Positions 35,235 through 44,181 of a stretch of 64,000 nucleotides of DNA are shown here, piece by piece (the first letter of the stretch is position 1; each line of letters starts with the position of its first letter). The notes beneath the pieces were generated by a model that was not told the origin of the DNA, made no database searches, and saw nothing but the letters and a program-made list of their open reading frames with translations. Made by a program: the position numbers and the translations under genes. Source of the stretch: CAYJPV01 sp964372095 (GTDB lineage: Bacteria > Acidobacteriota > Vicinamibacteria > Vicinamibacterales > JAKQTR01); the NCBI GenBank assembly GCA_964372095.1, contig CAYJPV010000011.1, positions 62,001 through 126,000 of the forward strand, written 5' to 3'.

Positions 35235-35447
35235 ATGTCCGTAACGAAGGTGCTGACCGTCAACGACGAGCCGCTGGAGTACGAACCGGGGATGACGGTG
35301 GAACACATCCTCGCGAGGACGAACCACCAGTCCCGGATGCTCGCAGTGTGGATTGACGGGGACTTGGTGCCCAGGGCCGACTACGGCACCGTCGTGGTCA
35401 AGGACGGCGCGAACGTCCAGGTGGTCCACATGATCGCCGGCGGCTGA
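35235..35447 (+). CDS. MoaD/ThiS-family sulfur carrier protein
   Basis: A 70-residue ubiquitin-fold protein ending in the obligatory Gly-Gly (residues 69-70, IAGG). The pattern EPLEYEPGMTVEHILART and DYGTVVVKDGANVQVVHMIAGG fits ThiS/MoaD carriers, which are adenylated and thiocarboxylated at the C terminus and hand sulfur to pterin or thiazole synthesis. Its place after the AOR gene suggests a carrier for the tungsten or molybdenum pterin cofactor of that enzyme. No ribosome site precedes the ATG; the heptamer element stands there instead. Confidence 0.85.
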   Translation: MSVTKVLTVNDEPLEYEPGMTVEHILARTNHQSRMLAVWIDGDLVPRADYGTVVVKDGANVQVVHMIAGG

Positions 35448-35455
35448 GCCGGCAC

Positions 35456-35482
35456 GGCGGCCCACGGCCCTGGGGGGCCGCC
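35456..35482. terminator. hairpin after MoaD-like gene
   Basis: An 8-bp stem (GGCGGCCC / GGGCCGCC) starts 9 bp after the stop codon; GC-rich, no T tract, so a terminator is likely but not certain. Confidence 0.5.
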
Positions 35483-35619
35483 CCCTCGGCGTGGCGCCCG
35501 CTCTTCCTGTTCGTTCCCAATCGAAGGTGGTTCGCACAGCCGAGCCGGGGGGGCGTCCCCCACGGCGGCGGCGGCATTTTGGCACCTGCGCAGTCTGATG
35601 GCGCTCGCGACCCGGGGTA

Positions 35620-35644
35620 GGTATATGATTATATCAACATAACC
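35620..35644. promoter_or_regulatory. AT-rich imperfect palindrome, possible operator and promoter
   Basis: An AT-rich island with outer GGT/ACC ends and inner TGAT-TAT-ATCA symmetry, 50 nt before the first DUF1838-like gene. It also contains TATGAT at 35624-35629, a plausible -10. It stands out in a very GC-rich gap. The remainder of the 245-bp gap holds only GC-rich sequence. Confidence 0.45.
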
Positions 35645-35693
35645 AATCGGCGCTCGGTCCCCGGCGCCCGCCCCCTGTGAAAGGAGACAGCCT

Positions 35694-36479
35694 GTGAAAC
35701 GCGCAACGTGGCTCGCCACCCTGGCGGCCGTGGCGGTCTGTTCGCTGCCGATAATGTCGGCGGGACCCGGGTTCGACAAGGAGTCTTTCAGGCAGTTCGT
35801 GACCCTGCGGGCCGGAACAGGGGAGCCCGTCTACTGGTACGCCATCGGCGAGGTGTACTCGTACCCCGAAGGGAAACGCCTGTTGACGATCGAGGGTTCC
35901 GACACGGCCCGCCTGATCGCGTCAGACCTGCCGGATACCTCTCTGCAGCTGTCGCGGAAGGTGTTCGTCTACCGCGACCCTGTGACCAACGAGATCTTGC
36001 GGCAGTGGGAGGGCCGGCCTGTCACACGGATTGCGTATCCGTACCAGTTCATCACCTATAAACTCGTCGGGGAAAAACTGACCACATTCGTCGAGCAGGG
36101 CGCCGGCGCCGGACTGCAGAAGATCGGCCCGGGCGACAACTTCCTGCTGAGGACACTGGGGCCGTCGCTGGTCTTCTCGTCGCCGCTGTTTCTCAACATG
36201 CAGACCCCGCGCGGAAAGTACGAGGCCTACGAAAACTACGACTTCGTGTATCACCCTGCCGAGAAGGACCCGGCTGCCCGCCATCAGCTGGTGTGGAATC
36301 GGTTTGGCGACCTGCCGGCGTTTATCGGCACGGGTAAGGCCATCATCCAGATGGTGGGCTGGCGCGTCGATCGGTTCGAGGATCTTCCGGCGTCGATCCG
36401 GGAATATGTCAGGGCAGAAGCGCCGCTGTGGATGGCCCCGCCCAGGGACCTCGCTGAAATCCGGGAATTGCAGAAGTAG
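35694..36479 (+). CDS. secreted DUF1838-like protein, first copy
   Basis: GTG start after AAAGGAG. The 261-residue protein has a signal peptide (LATLAAVAVCSLPIMSAG). Features shared with the next gene are VYWYAIGEVYSYPEGKRLLTIEG, a YRDPVTNEILRQWEG turn, and a late motif with MVGWRVDRFEDLPASIREY. These suit the DUF1838 family, of unknown function. The spacing to the next gene is 20 bp with a GAAGGAG site, so the two form an operon. It lies between the AOR gene and a TonB receptor and may handle the same substrate; this is inference from position. Confidence 0.7.
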   Translation: MKRATWLATLAAVAVCSLPIMSAGPGFDKESFRQFVTLRAGTGEPVYWYAIGEVYSYPEGKRLLTIEGSDTARLIASDLPDTSLQLSRKVFVYRDPVTNEILRQWEGRPVTRIAYPYQFITYKLVGEKLTTFVEQGAGAGLQKIGPGDNFLLRTLGPSLVFSSPLFLNMQTPRGKYEAYENYDFVYHPAEKDPAARHQLVWNRFGDLPAFIGTGKAIIQMVGWRVDRFEDLPASIREYVRAEAPLWMAPPRDLAEIRELQK

Positions 36480-36499
36480 TGCTTGAAGGAGCATCACGC

Positions 36500-37420
36500 A
36501 TGAACATGCCAATCGTCCGCAGAACCCTGACCGGCGGCCTGGCTGCCGCGTTGTGCCTGACGCTGGGCGCCAGCCTGTCCGCCCAGCAACGGCTTGACAT
36601 CACGAACCCCGACGATGCCGTGAAGGCCATGAGGAAGTTCCAGGCGTCCCTCGTCGACGGCAAGCCTGTGGTCTACTGGTGGCAAGGCAACATCTACAGC
36701 CGGGTGCCGGGCGAAAAGGACCGTCTCCTCTTCACCTATCAAGGTATGAACGTCCGGGCTGCGAAGACGCTCGTCGAACCGGGCCGGGGCTACGGCTACC
36801 GGCAGGTCTCCCGCGAGATTCTCATCTACCTCGATCCAGCGACACAGCAGGTGCTGCGAACGTGGAAGAATCCCTGGACCGGGAAGGAGAACGAGATTGT
36901 CCACGTCGCCAACGACCCGGTGAACTCAAGACCCATGTTCGCGCGGGGCCCGGGGGGCCCGATGAAGTGGCCCGGGTTCTTCAAGGACGGTCAGGGGTTC
37001 CTGGCGATGGAGGTCCCGCTCTTCTACACGAACCCCATGGGCGGCGACTACCAGCAGTTCGTGGGGAACGATTATCAGGCCATGGAGATCTTCAATTTCT
37101 ACTTCCCTGAGAGCCAGCTGCTCGACGCGAACACTGACATGCCCGACGTCGCCGTCTCCTGGGCTCGCGTTTCAGGATGGTTGCCCTGGATGGAGATGGG
37201 ATCCCGGGTCGGGCAGATGATCTACAACGGCGTCGGGCGGCGGCTGGATTCGTGGGACAAGCTGCCGGAGGTGCTCAAGGCCGAGATCAGGGCGAACTAC
37301 CCGGAGTATCAGGCACCGCCGTCGGTCGACGATACGCGACCCAACGAAACGTCCTGGACCTACTTCAAGAAGGTTGTCGACAAGAAACGCGCGGCCGCCA
37401 AGCCCCCCGCGGTCAAGTAA
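36500..37420 (+). CDS. secreted DUF1838-like protein, second copy
   Basis: ATG 36500 lies 8 nt after GAAGGAG. The 306-residue product has a signal peptide (LTGGLAAALCLTLGASLSAQ) and the same scheme as the gene before it: PVVYWWQGNIYSRVPGEKDRLLF, IYLDPATQQVLRTWKNP, ending with RLDSWDKLPEVLKAEIRANYPEY. It therefore arose by duplication or belongs to a heteromeric pair. No catalytic motif is recognised. It is convergent with the TonB receptor gene across a terminator hairpin. Confidence 0.7.
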   Translation: MNMPIVRRTLTGGLAAALCLTLGASLSAQQRLDITNPDDAVKAMRKFQASLVDGKPVVYWWQGNIYSRVPGEKDRLLFTYQGMNVRAAKTLVEPGRGYGYRQVSREILIYLDPATQQVLRTWKNPWTGKENEIVHVANDPVNSRPMFARGPGGPMKWPGFFKDGQGFLAMEVPLFYTNPMGGDYQQFVGNDYQAMEIFNFYFPESQLLDANTDMPDVAVSWARVSGWLPWMEMGSRVGQMIYNGVGRRLDSWDKLPEVLKAEIRANYPEYQAPPSVDDTRPNETSWTYFKKVVDKKRAAAKPPAVK

Positions 37421-37442
37421 TCCCTGCAGCCCGACGGAAAAA

Positions 37443-37475
37443 GGGCGGCGTGCGCGCACGTGGCGCACGCCGCCC
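37443..37475. terminator. bidirectional intrinsic terminator
   Basis: A perfect 13-bp stem (GGGCGGCGTGCGC / GCGCACGCCGCCC) with a 7-nt loop. On the minus strand it is followed by five Ts (37438-37442), so it is a proper intrinsic terminator for the TonB receptor gene; on the plus strand it lies 22 bp after the DUF1838-like stop. Confidence 0.8.
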
Positions 37476-37504
37476 CCGGACGTGACCAGATTCCCGCTGG
37501 AACC

Positions 37505-40468
37505 CTAGAAGTCGATCTTCGCACCGATCCGAATGGCCCGGGGCGCCTGGAACCGGTCCACCATGAGGAACCGCGGATCAGCCGAACCGCTGGCGGCCAC
37601 AACCGCTTTGTAGTCGTACCCCGTGAAGTAGGTGGTCACTGGCACCTTGACCGAGGTCGATCCCCCCATCAGCATGTTCTGATAGGTGCGGGTCGCCTCC
37701 TTCTGGTCGAACAGGTTGATCACGTTGAACGTCGCAGACAGCCGGGCGTGCTTGCCCAGTTTGAACCCGTACTGCAGAGATACGTCGGTCTGGTTGATCA
37801 TGGGGTTGCGGCCATCACCGCCGCGCCCCGTGGGATGGGTGACCGTCGCACTGTTCACACCGAGGTTGGCCGTGATGGGCGTGCCGCTGACGGCCTGGAA
37901 AAAGACGCCGGCGGTCAACCCCCACGGGAAGCTGTACGATCCGTTGACCTTGAACTGGTGCGGCCGGTCGGACGGGAGACGGCCGTAGTCGATTTGGCCG
38001 TTGGCCGTGAAGCAGCCCTCGAGGTTGTCGCAGTAGATCCCGACGTTCGGATTCAAGTCGGCGTAGATCTGCTGGTCCGAATCGGCGAGTCCGTCGAAGT
38101 TCCCCTTCAGACGGCTGACGGTGTAGCTGATGCCACCCGCCCAGTTGTGGCTCAGGCGTTTGCGGATCGAGAAGTCCACGCCGTCGTAGATCCGCTCGAA
38201 CTTCGGCTGCGCGGGGTACCCGGAACCGTACGGTCGCGCAATCAGGCCTTCTCCGGGGTTCCCCAGGATCTTCAGGTAGGTCCCGTTCGCCTGCAGGACC
38301 TTGACGTCCTCGTTGGCATTCGAGACGTCCCGGTGCACGTATCCTGCGCCGAATGTCAGGTTGTGCCCGAGTTCGATCTCCGTGCCCGCGTCATAGACGT
38401 TGGTGCGGGCGGGCTTCGTGGCCGGATCCAGCAGGGCACCGGCGCCGCGGAGGTCCAGGGTGTAGATCAGGTTCCCGATCGGCGCGTCTTTCGTGAGTTG
38501 CGTGTAGTCGTAGGTCGGCAACGTGTAGTACTTGATCGCGAACACGCCGCCACCGAACGCGTCGCGCGGCGCCGAGTGTTTCATCATGTCGTAGAACATG
38601 CCGCCGTTGGCGTACACCTTCCACGACGAGTCGCCGCGCACGTCCCAGGCCATGCCGACGCGCGGCGCCAGCTTGTCTCCGAAGCCGAAGTAGATCTCCT
38701 TGGTTGGGTTGTTGGTTGACGTGAACGGAATCAGTTTCTCGCGCTCGGTGCGCACGCCCAGGTTCATCGTGAAGCGGTCGAACGTCCAGGTATCCTGCAC
38801 GTAGACAGCCTGGTTGTCGCTCTTCACGCGACCGTCGGTGCTGATATCGAACGCCCGCCAGTACCCGTAGGTGCCGCGCTGGCCGAAGAAGCTCAGCCCC
38901 CAGTGGAGGTCAACCCGTTCCTGCGTGGGCCTGTAGTTCAGGTACGTCTTCGGCTGGGAGTACTGGAATCCGAGCTTCAGGAGGTGACGACCCGCCAGAT
39001 TGAACGTGGTGCTGGCCGTCGCTCCGAAACTGAACCGTTCGTCGTCGTTATTGTAGACGTTGGTCGTGTCCGAACTGGTCTCCCAGTTGGTCGGATGCTG
39101 ATAGGAGTCGGGCACGCCCGCGAGGCCGATGTTCGAATTGACGTACCGGTAGCGGTCCGCCTCGGGAACGCCGATGTCGCTCGTGGTCTTCTTGTGGTAA
39201 CCGACGAAGGCGTTCAGGAAGAACCTCGACGACGGCACCCAGTCCATAGCCAGGGCGTAGGCCACCTTCTTCGAGTCGCGGCCCCGGGCCGCGTAGTCCA
39301 CGTTCGACGGGCTGGTCCCGTCCTGCGCGGGCAGTTGCCCCATCCAGTTGTCCGGCGAGATGCTCACCGTCGCGTTGACCGTTGCGGAGTCGCTGAGGCG
39401 GCCCGTCAGCTTGCCGGTGAAGAACTCGCGGCGAATCTCGTTCGTAAACGTGTCGGAAGTCCCGTTCGTGAAGGTCACAGGCCTGTCGGTGTTGATGTAC
39501 TGCGGCATCAGGCCGGCGAAGAACCACACCTTGTCGCGGACGAGCCGTCCGCCCAGCGTGCCGCCGAAGTCGAACTGCTTCATGGCGTCTTCGGGGTCCT
39601 GGACGTATTCAGCGAGCTTGCTGTTGGTGGGCACGACACGGAGCCGCTGCCTGGGGGCGCTCGTGAGGTCAGAACCGGAGAACTGGAAGTTCAGCAGTCC
39701 CCGGAACTCGTTGGATCCCGACTTGGTCACGACGTTGACGATGCCCCCCAGGGCGCCGCCGTAGTCGGCCCCGACGAAGCCCGACTTCACCTGCACTTCG
39801 TTGACGAACTCGAGCACGACGTCCTGACCGGCGCTCCCGACGACAACGCCGGTGGTGTCCACGCCGTCCACGATGTACGAGTTCTCGGCGATCGAGGCGC
39901 CCCGGAATGAAATGCCCTTCTCGCCCTGGAGCGTTTCCTGGTTGACGGCGGGCGCCAGCTGAACGACCGACTCCCAGGACCGGCCTTTGGGCAACTCGTT
40001 GATGGTCTCGGCGCTGAGGTTGTTGCTCGCCGCGCTCGACATGACGTCGAGCACCGGGCTCGCGATGACCGTGACCTGCTCGGTGAGGCCTGGCGACATC
40101 CTGATGTTCGGCTTGATCACCTGGCCTGGCCGGATGTCGATATTCTCGACCACGATGGTGGTGAAACCGCTCAGCGTGGCTTCCAGCCTGTAGAGGCCTG
40201 GCGCCAGACCGGGCACGACAAAGGACCCGTTGCCCTCCGTGACGACGACCTTGCTGCCGGCCAACGCGGGGCTGGTGATCGTGAGGGTGACGCCCGGCAG
40301 TACGCCGCCTGTGGCATCGACGACGACTCCTTCGATCTGTCCGGTGGTCTGGCCGATGTTCTGGGCGATCGCTGCGCCGCTTGTCACCACCAGGGCGGTA
40401 GCCCACGTGACGAGCGCGGTCCGAACGACTGTGCTGACGACTCGAGCGACTCTGTGCAATTGCAGCAT
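37505..40468 (-). CDS. TonB-dependent receptor with carboxypeptidase-regulatory-like N-terminal domain
   Basis: A 987-residue outer-membrane protein with signal peptide. Residues ~40-125 form the carboxypeptidase-regulatory-like domain (GQIEGVVVDATGGVLPGVTLTI, GSFVVPGLAPGLYRLEAT). The plug follows, with ISFRGASIAENSYIVDGVD and the GIVNVVTKSGSNEFRG strand; the rest is a 22-strand-type barrel that ends in the terminal aromatic IGAKIDF. This layout is the rule for acidobacterial SusC/Oar-like receptors. No TonB box was pinned down. A dyad operator lies ~130 bp upstream. It likely imports the substrate of the adjacent block. Confidence 0.9.
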   Translation of the reverse strand: MLQLHRVARVVSTVVRTALVTWATALVVTSGAAIAQNIGQTTGQIEGVVVDATGGVLPGVTLTITSPALAGSKVVVTEGNGSFVVPGLAPGLYRLEATLSGFTTIVVENIDIRPGQVIKPNIRMSPGLTEQVTVIASPVLDVMSSAASNNLSAETINELPKGRSWESVVQLAPAVNQETLQGEKGISFRGASIAENSYIVDGVDTTGVVVGSAGQDVVLEFVNEVQVKSGFVGADYGGALGGIVNVVTKSGSNEFRGLLNFQFSGSDLTSAPRQRLRVVPTNSKLAEYVQDPEDAMKQFDFGGTLGGRLVRDKVWFFAGLMPQYINTDRPVTFTNGTSDTFTNEIRREFFTGKLTGRLSDSATVNATVSISPDNWMGQLPAQDGTSPSNVDYAARGRDSKKVAYALAMDWVPSSRFFLNAFVGYHKKTTSDIGVPEADRYRYVNSNIGLAGVPDSYQHPTNWETSSDTTNVYNNDDERFSFGATASTTFNLAGRHLLKLGFQYSQPKTYLNYRPTQERVDLHWGLSFFGQRGTYGYWRAFDISTDGRVKSDNQAVYVQDTWTFDRFTMNLGVRTEREKLIPFTSTNNPTKEIYFGFGDKLAPRVGMAWDVRGDSSWKVYANGGMFYDMMKHSAPRDAFGGGVFAIKYYTLPTYDYTQLTKDAPIGNLIYTLDLRGAGALLDPATKPARTNVYDAGTEIELGHNLTFGAGYVHRDVSNANEDVKVLQANGTYLKILGNPGEGLIARPYGSGYPAQPKFERIYDGVDFSIRKRLSHNWAGGISYTVSRLKGNFDGLADSDQQIYADLNPNVGIYCDNLEGCFTANGQIDYGRLPSDRPHQFKVNGSYSFPWGLTAGVFFQAVSGTPITANLGVNSATVTHPTGRGGDGRNPMINQTDVSLQYGFKLGKHARLSATFNVINLFDQKEATRTYQNMLMGGSTSVKVPVTTYFTGYDYKAVVAASGSADPRFLMVDRFQAPRAIRIGAKIDF

Positions 40469-40595
40469 GCTGTCCCCCTGAAGCGACTACGTCGGCTACG
40501 CTCCTGCCGGCTCGTGTCCGGTCCGCGAGCGGCATGTCCGAACCAGCACTACGCACACACGGTTTGGGGGCTATACCACGTGAGAGCTGTGAAAG

Positions 40596-40611
40596 GTTCT
40601 AATGTTAGAAC
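40596..40611. promoter_or_regulatory. perfect inverted repeat GTTCTAATGTTAGAAC, putative operator
   Basis: Seven-base arms around TG, and the sequence AATGTT-AG-AACATT overlaps it as a second palindrome shifted by six bases. It lies between the divergent TonB receptor and SnoaL-like genes, with a TATGCT hexamer at 40622-40627. Overlapping dyads suit a dimeric regulator of TetR or GntR type, but no regulator gene is in the window. Confidence 0.6.
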
Positions 40612-40673
40612 ATTCCATCAATATGCTATATCTAGACGAGACCGACTGCAATAGAGTTTCCTGAGGAGGATTC

Positions 40674-41150
40674 ATGACGACCAGATCGCTCGCGCTCGCC
40701 GTGCTGCTCGGCTTCGCCCTCGGCCTCGCGGCCGCCGCGGGGCCACGGGTGCTGGCCCAGCCCGCCGCACCACCCGCCGCCGTGGCCGAACAGGCGTTCA
40801 CCCACCTGACCCGCGCCCTCGCCACCGGCGCCTGGGACCCGTTCTTCGCCCTGCTCGCCGACGACCTCACCTTCTCCTTCCCCATGGGCAAGTACCTCGG
40901 CACCCATCAGGGCAAGGACAAAGCCATGGAGTTCTTCCGGTACGTGTCCGCCACCTTCCCCAAGGGCATCCTCGTCACCGAGGTCATGCGCAAGAGCGGC
41001 GGCTCGACCACCTTCGTCTACGAGTTCCGCGACGAAGGTGAACTGCGCGGGGAACCCTACAAGAACCGTGTCGCCGTCTCCTTCGACGTCTGCGGGGCAC
41101 GCATCTGCGGCTACCGCGAGTACTTCGGCAGCGACGGCAAGACGAACTGA
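40674..41150 (+). CDS. secreted SnoaL/NTF2-like protein
   Basis: ATG 40674 after GAGGAGG. The 158-residue product has a signal peptide (LAVLLGFALGLAAAAG) and a single SnoaL-like cone: HLTRALATGAWDPFFALLADDLTFSFPMGKYLGTHQGKDKAMEFF, followed by strands with FVYEFRDEGEL and a Cys-containing end. SnoaL folds serve as isomerases, hydratases or binding proteins for small polycyclic or carboxylic compounds. It is divergent from the TonB receptor and convergent with the first OYE gene, whose 3' end is 7 bp away, so the transcripts must overlap. Confidence 0.75.
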   Translation: MTTRSLALAVLLGFALGLAAAAGPRVLAQPAAPPAAVAEQAFTHLTRALATGAWDPFFALLADDLTFSFPMGKYLGTHQGKDKAMEFFRYVSATFPKGILVTEVMRKSGGSTTFVYEFRDEGELRGEPYKNRVAVSFDVCGARICGYREYFGSDGKTN

Positions 41151-41157
41151 CGACGGC

Positions 41158-43143
41158 CTACACGCCGTTCCCCACGCGGAAACCCGCGTCCACGGCTTGC
41201 CGGACTCGCTGCGGCGTCTGGCTGTCCCCAATCACGTGCAGCTCGGGCCCCCGCCCCTCCAGCTCGCTCTCCAGCGGGTTGTACGCCTGCGAACCGATGG
41301 CGTACACCACGGTCTCGGCCTCCACGAACGCCGGCGGCTGACCTTCGGCGGTAACCCGCACGCCCGTCGGCGTGACCTCCTCGACCCGCGCATTGACGAA
41401 CATCCGGATGCCGGCCTCGGTCAGGCGGTCCATCAGGACCCAGCGATTCCAGAAGTCCACGTCCAGCGCCACCTGCGGCCGAATCTCGACAATGGCGACC
41501 TCGTGACCACGCTCGGCGAGAAACTCCGCGGTTTCACTCCCGTTGCAGCCTCCGCCGATGACGACCACGCGCCGACCGGCCTGATGTTTGCCGGTCAGGA
41601 CACCCACGCACGTGGTCACGTGGGGCAGGTCGATGCCAGGAATCACCGGCTTGACCGGGCGCGCGCCCGTCGCCAGCACCACGACGTCGGGGTGCTCCGC
41701 CAGCACGGCGTCCGCTGTGGCCGTCACCCCCAGCTTCAGCTCCACGTGCTGCTTCCGCAACTGTGTCTCGAGGAACGTCGTGAACGTCCGCCACTCTCCT
41801 TTGTGTGGCGGCAACTCCGCGTACAGCAGCTGCCCGCCCAGGACCGGCTTCCGCTCGTACAGCGTGACGCGGTGTCCCCGGGACCCGGCGACCCTGGCCG
41901 CTTCCATCCCCGCCGGGCCACCGCCGACCACGACGACGTGCTTCGCCGCCCGCGCCGGCTCGACCACGTACACCGACTCCATGCCCGCACGGGCGTTGAC
42001 CGAGCACCCGATGGGCCGGCGTGACCCGGCGAGGTCGCTCCAGCAGTTGCAGCACCCGGTGCAGAGGCGAATATCTTCGAGGCGGCCGGCCTGCGCCTTG
42101 TTCGGCCACTCAGGATCGGCCATGAGCGGGGTACAGATGCCGATGATGTCCGCGCGGCCGTCCTCGAGAATCCGTTCAGCCAGCTCAGGATCGGTGATGC
42201 GAATGTTGGCAGACACCGGCACCCGCGCCACCTGCTTGAGCGCCTCCGACGCGTACACGAACGCACCCCGCGGCACACTCATCTGGTTCACGGGCGTTCG
42301 GGTCTCGTACCAGCCCGGCATGACGTCAATTGCATGCACGCCAGCGTCCTCCAGCATCGGCACGAGTTCCCGGTAGTCCGGCGGTGTCATGCCTCCCGGC
42401 AGCAGGTCGTCACCGTTGATCCGCACGAGGAGCGGAAACTGCCGGCCGATGGCGTCCTTGACGGCGCCGACGGTCTCGAGGAGCATGCGCGCCCGGTTGG
42501 CCAGGCTACCGCCGTAGTCGTCGGTGCGGTGGTTCGTCAGCGGCGACAGGAACCGGCTCAGCAAGTTCCCGCCGAGCGCCTGCAACTGCACGGCATCGAA
42601 CCCGGCCTTGACGGCGCGGCGTGCCGCCGCCGCCACGTCCTGCTGAATTCGCCGGAGTTCATCAACGGTGGCCGGCCGCCCTTCCTTGATGAACGAGAGG
42701 CCCTCGAGGTCCGGGCGGTACTGTGGCCCCTGCAGCCGCACCCCCGACGGCGACAGTTCAAGCGCCGCGGTTCCGTATCCACCCGGGGCCCAGAATCCGT
42801 AGACGGCCAGCTGCACGCAGGCCTTGCAGTCGTGCTCGTGGAGTGTGCGGGTGAACGTCTCCAGCCGTGGAATGTAGAAGTCGTGGTTGATCGTGATGTG
42901 GCCCTTCTGGGCCACGCTCTCGTCGGGCACGTAGCCGCTCCTGCTCGCCCGCCCCGGATACAGCGCCTGCAGATTGATCGTGATCATCGCAGCGCCGCCC
43001 CGGGCTCGCTCCGCAAAGAAGGCGTTGTACCGCGCGCCGCCCTCGAAGTCGTAGAGGGTCGTGATGGGTGTCATCACGACCCGGTTCTTCAGCGTGAGCG
43101 AACCAATCGTCACCGGCTGAAACAGTCTGGTCAGTTGCGCCAT
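41158..43143 (-). CDS. Fe-S old-yellow-enzyme reductase, 2,4-dienoyl-CoA reductase-like (1)
   Basis: ATG 43143 lies 6 nt after GAGGAGG; 661 residues. N-terminal FMN TIM barrel (LFQPVTIGSLTLKNRVVMTPI; GFDAVQLQALGGNLLSRFLSP), then the [4Fe-4S] site, then FAD and NAD(P) domains (VVVVGGGPAGMEAARVAGSRGH; VVIGGGCNGSETAEFLAERG). The cluster cysteines read CTGCCNC with a fourth in IGCSVN, a C-x2-C-x2-C spacing rather than the usual C-x2-C-x3-C. The enzyme reduces an activated C=C bond; relatives include FadH, enoate reductases and the bile-acid BaiCD/BaiH reductases, so substrate cannot be set. Downstream of the VOC gene in the same orientation. Confidence 0.88.
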   Translation of the reverse strand: MAQLTRLFQPVTIGSLTLKNRVVMTPITTLYDFEGGARYNAFFAERARGGAAMITINLQALYPGRASRSGYVPDESVAQKGHITINHDFYIPRLETFTRTLHEHDCKACVQLAVYGFWAPGGYGTAALELSPSGVRLQGPQYRPDLEGLSFIKEGRPATVDELRRIQQDVAAAARRAVKAGFDAVQLQALGGNLLSRFLSPLTNHRTDDYGGSLANRARMLLETVGAVKDAIGRQFPLLVRINGDDLLPGGMTPPDYRELVPMLEDAGVHAIDVMPGWYETRTPVNQMSVPRGAFVYASEALKQVARVPVSANIRITDPELAERILEDGRADIIGICTPLMADPEWPNKAQAGRLEDIRLCTGCCNCWSDLAGSRRPIGCSVNARAGMESVYVVEPARAAKHVVVVGGGPAGMEAARVAGSRGHRVTLYERKPVLGGQLLYAELPPHKGEWRTFTTFLETQLRKQHVELKLGVTATADAVLAEHPDVVVLATGARPVKPVIPGIDLPHVTTCVGVLTGKHQAGRRVVVIGGGCNGSETAEFLAERGHEVAIVEIRPQVALDVDFWNRWVLMDRLTEAGIRMFVNARVEEVTPTGVRVTAEGQPPAFVEAETVVYAIGSQAYNPLESELEGRGPELHVIGDSQTPQRVRQAVDAGFRVGNGV

Positions 43144-43168
43144 TGGGAGCCTCCTCGAACGGACTTCG

Positions 43169-44095
43169 TTACCTGCTGAAGAACTCCAACCACACGTCGT
43201 TCGGCCCGCGCACGGTGGCGGCCACCACGCGCCCGTGGACGGGCGCGTCATACTCGACGGGACCAGCCACGACGGCGAAGCCCGCATCGCCAACCCGCCG
43301 CAGCAACTCGCCAAGGTTGGCGGTCTCGAACGCCATCGCGAACAGACCAAGATTGGCAGGATGCACCACCGGCGCCAGACTCGCCCCGGGCGCGGAACTG
43401 GCGATCAGTTCCACGGCGGGAGTCTTCGTGTGCGGTTGGTACATCAGGTTCAGCCGCGACCTCGTCCCGGGCGGCAGGGCCACGACCTCGTCGATCAGGC
43501 CGGCGGGCAGGTCCGCGTCGAAGACGCTCGTGTAGCCGAGCAGGTCGGTATAGAACGGCGCGCACGACTCCATCGAGGGCACGTACTGGGCCACGTCGAC
43601 CATCGTTCCGAACCGGCCCCGGATGACGGGCTTCGGTTCGGACAGGCGTTCGATCAGGGCGACGGGCATCTTGTTCGGACCGATCAGGATGACTTCGGCC
43701 ACCGTCACCTTGGCCCAGTCGGCGGTGTACACCACGGGTGCCGAGACGAACGTGTGGCCCCGCTGCCGCAGGTCTTCGTAGATACCGGCGAGATCCTTGG
43801 CTCGGAACGCGATATCCAGCAGGCCATAGTCGTAGGTACGCGCCCCATCGCGGATGTAGCGGCCCGAGTTCGGCGACACCGCCACCAACTCGACGAGCGT
43901 GCTCTGCTCGCCATTGCCCAGGCACACGGACCGGGCCGTCGTACCGGCTGGCATGCCCCAGAGACGCTGGAACGAATCGGCTGCCAGGCTGACGTCCGAC
44001 ACCACCGTCATCTCGAGCGTGTCGCGGAAGAACGCGACGGACTCGTCGATGTCGCGCACACTGACCTTGATCCGGTCGATTCCGTTCGTCACCAT
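43169..44095 (-). CDS. two-domain VOC (glyoxalase/dioxygenase-fold) protein
   Basis: A 308-residue protein with two vicinal-oxygen-chelate modules: ~1-145 (IDRIKVSVRDIDESVAFFRDTLEM, ending in IGPNKMPVALIE) and ~160-308 (VDVAQYVPSMESCAPFYTDLLGYTSV, ending in GPNDVWLEFF). In metal-dependent VOC enzymes the first strand carries a His; here it is Lys (RIKVSV), and the second module also lacks it, so a classical glyoxalase or extradiol dioxygenase activity is doubtful. It sits 25 bp before the first OYE gene and is probably cotranscribed. Role unknown, perhaps ligand binding or isomerisation. Confidence 0.75.
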   Translation of the reverse strand: MVTNGIDRIKVSVRDIDESVAFFRDTLEMTVVSDVSLAADSFQRLWGMPAGTTARSVCLGNGEQSTLVELVAVSPNSGRYIRDGARTYDYGLLDIAFRAKDLAGIYEDLRQRGHTFVSAPVVYTADWAKVTVAEVILIGPNKMPVALIERLSEPKPVIRGRFGTMVDVAQYVPSMESCAPFYTDLLGYTSVFDADLPAGLIDEVVALPPGTRSRLNLMYQPHTKTPAVELIASSAPGASLAPVVHPANLGLFAMAFETANLGELLRRVGDAGFAVVAGPVEYDAPVHGRVVAATVRGPNDVWLEFFSR

Positions 44096-44166
44096 GATTC
44101 GGCTCCTCTGCTGCGGCGCAGCATCGATCTCCGGGCGTTGGCTCGGCAGTTGCCGCCCGTCCGGGC

Positions 44167-44172
44167 TAGAAT
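44167..44172 (+). promoter_or_regulatory. candidate -10 box TAGAAT close to yqeB start
   Basis: TAGAAT ends 9 nt before ATG 44182, the same geometry as TACAAT before GTG 7751. A nearly leaderless transcript is possible. The gap to the divergent VOC gene is 86 bp. Confidence 0.35.
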
Positions 44173-44181
44173 GACGTCGAG

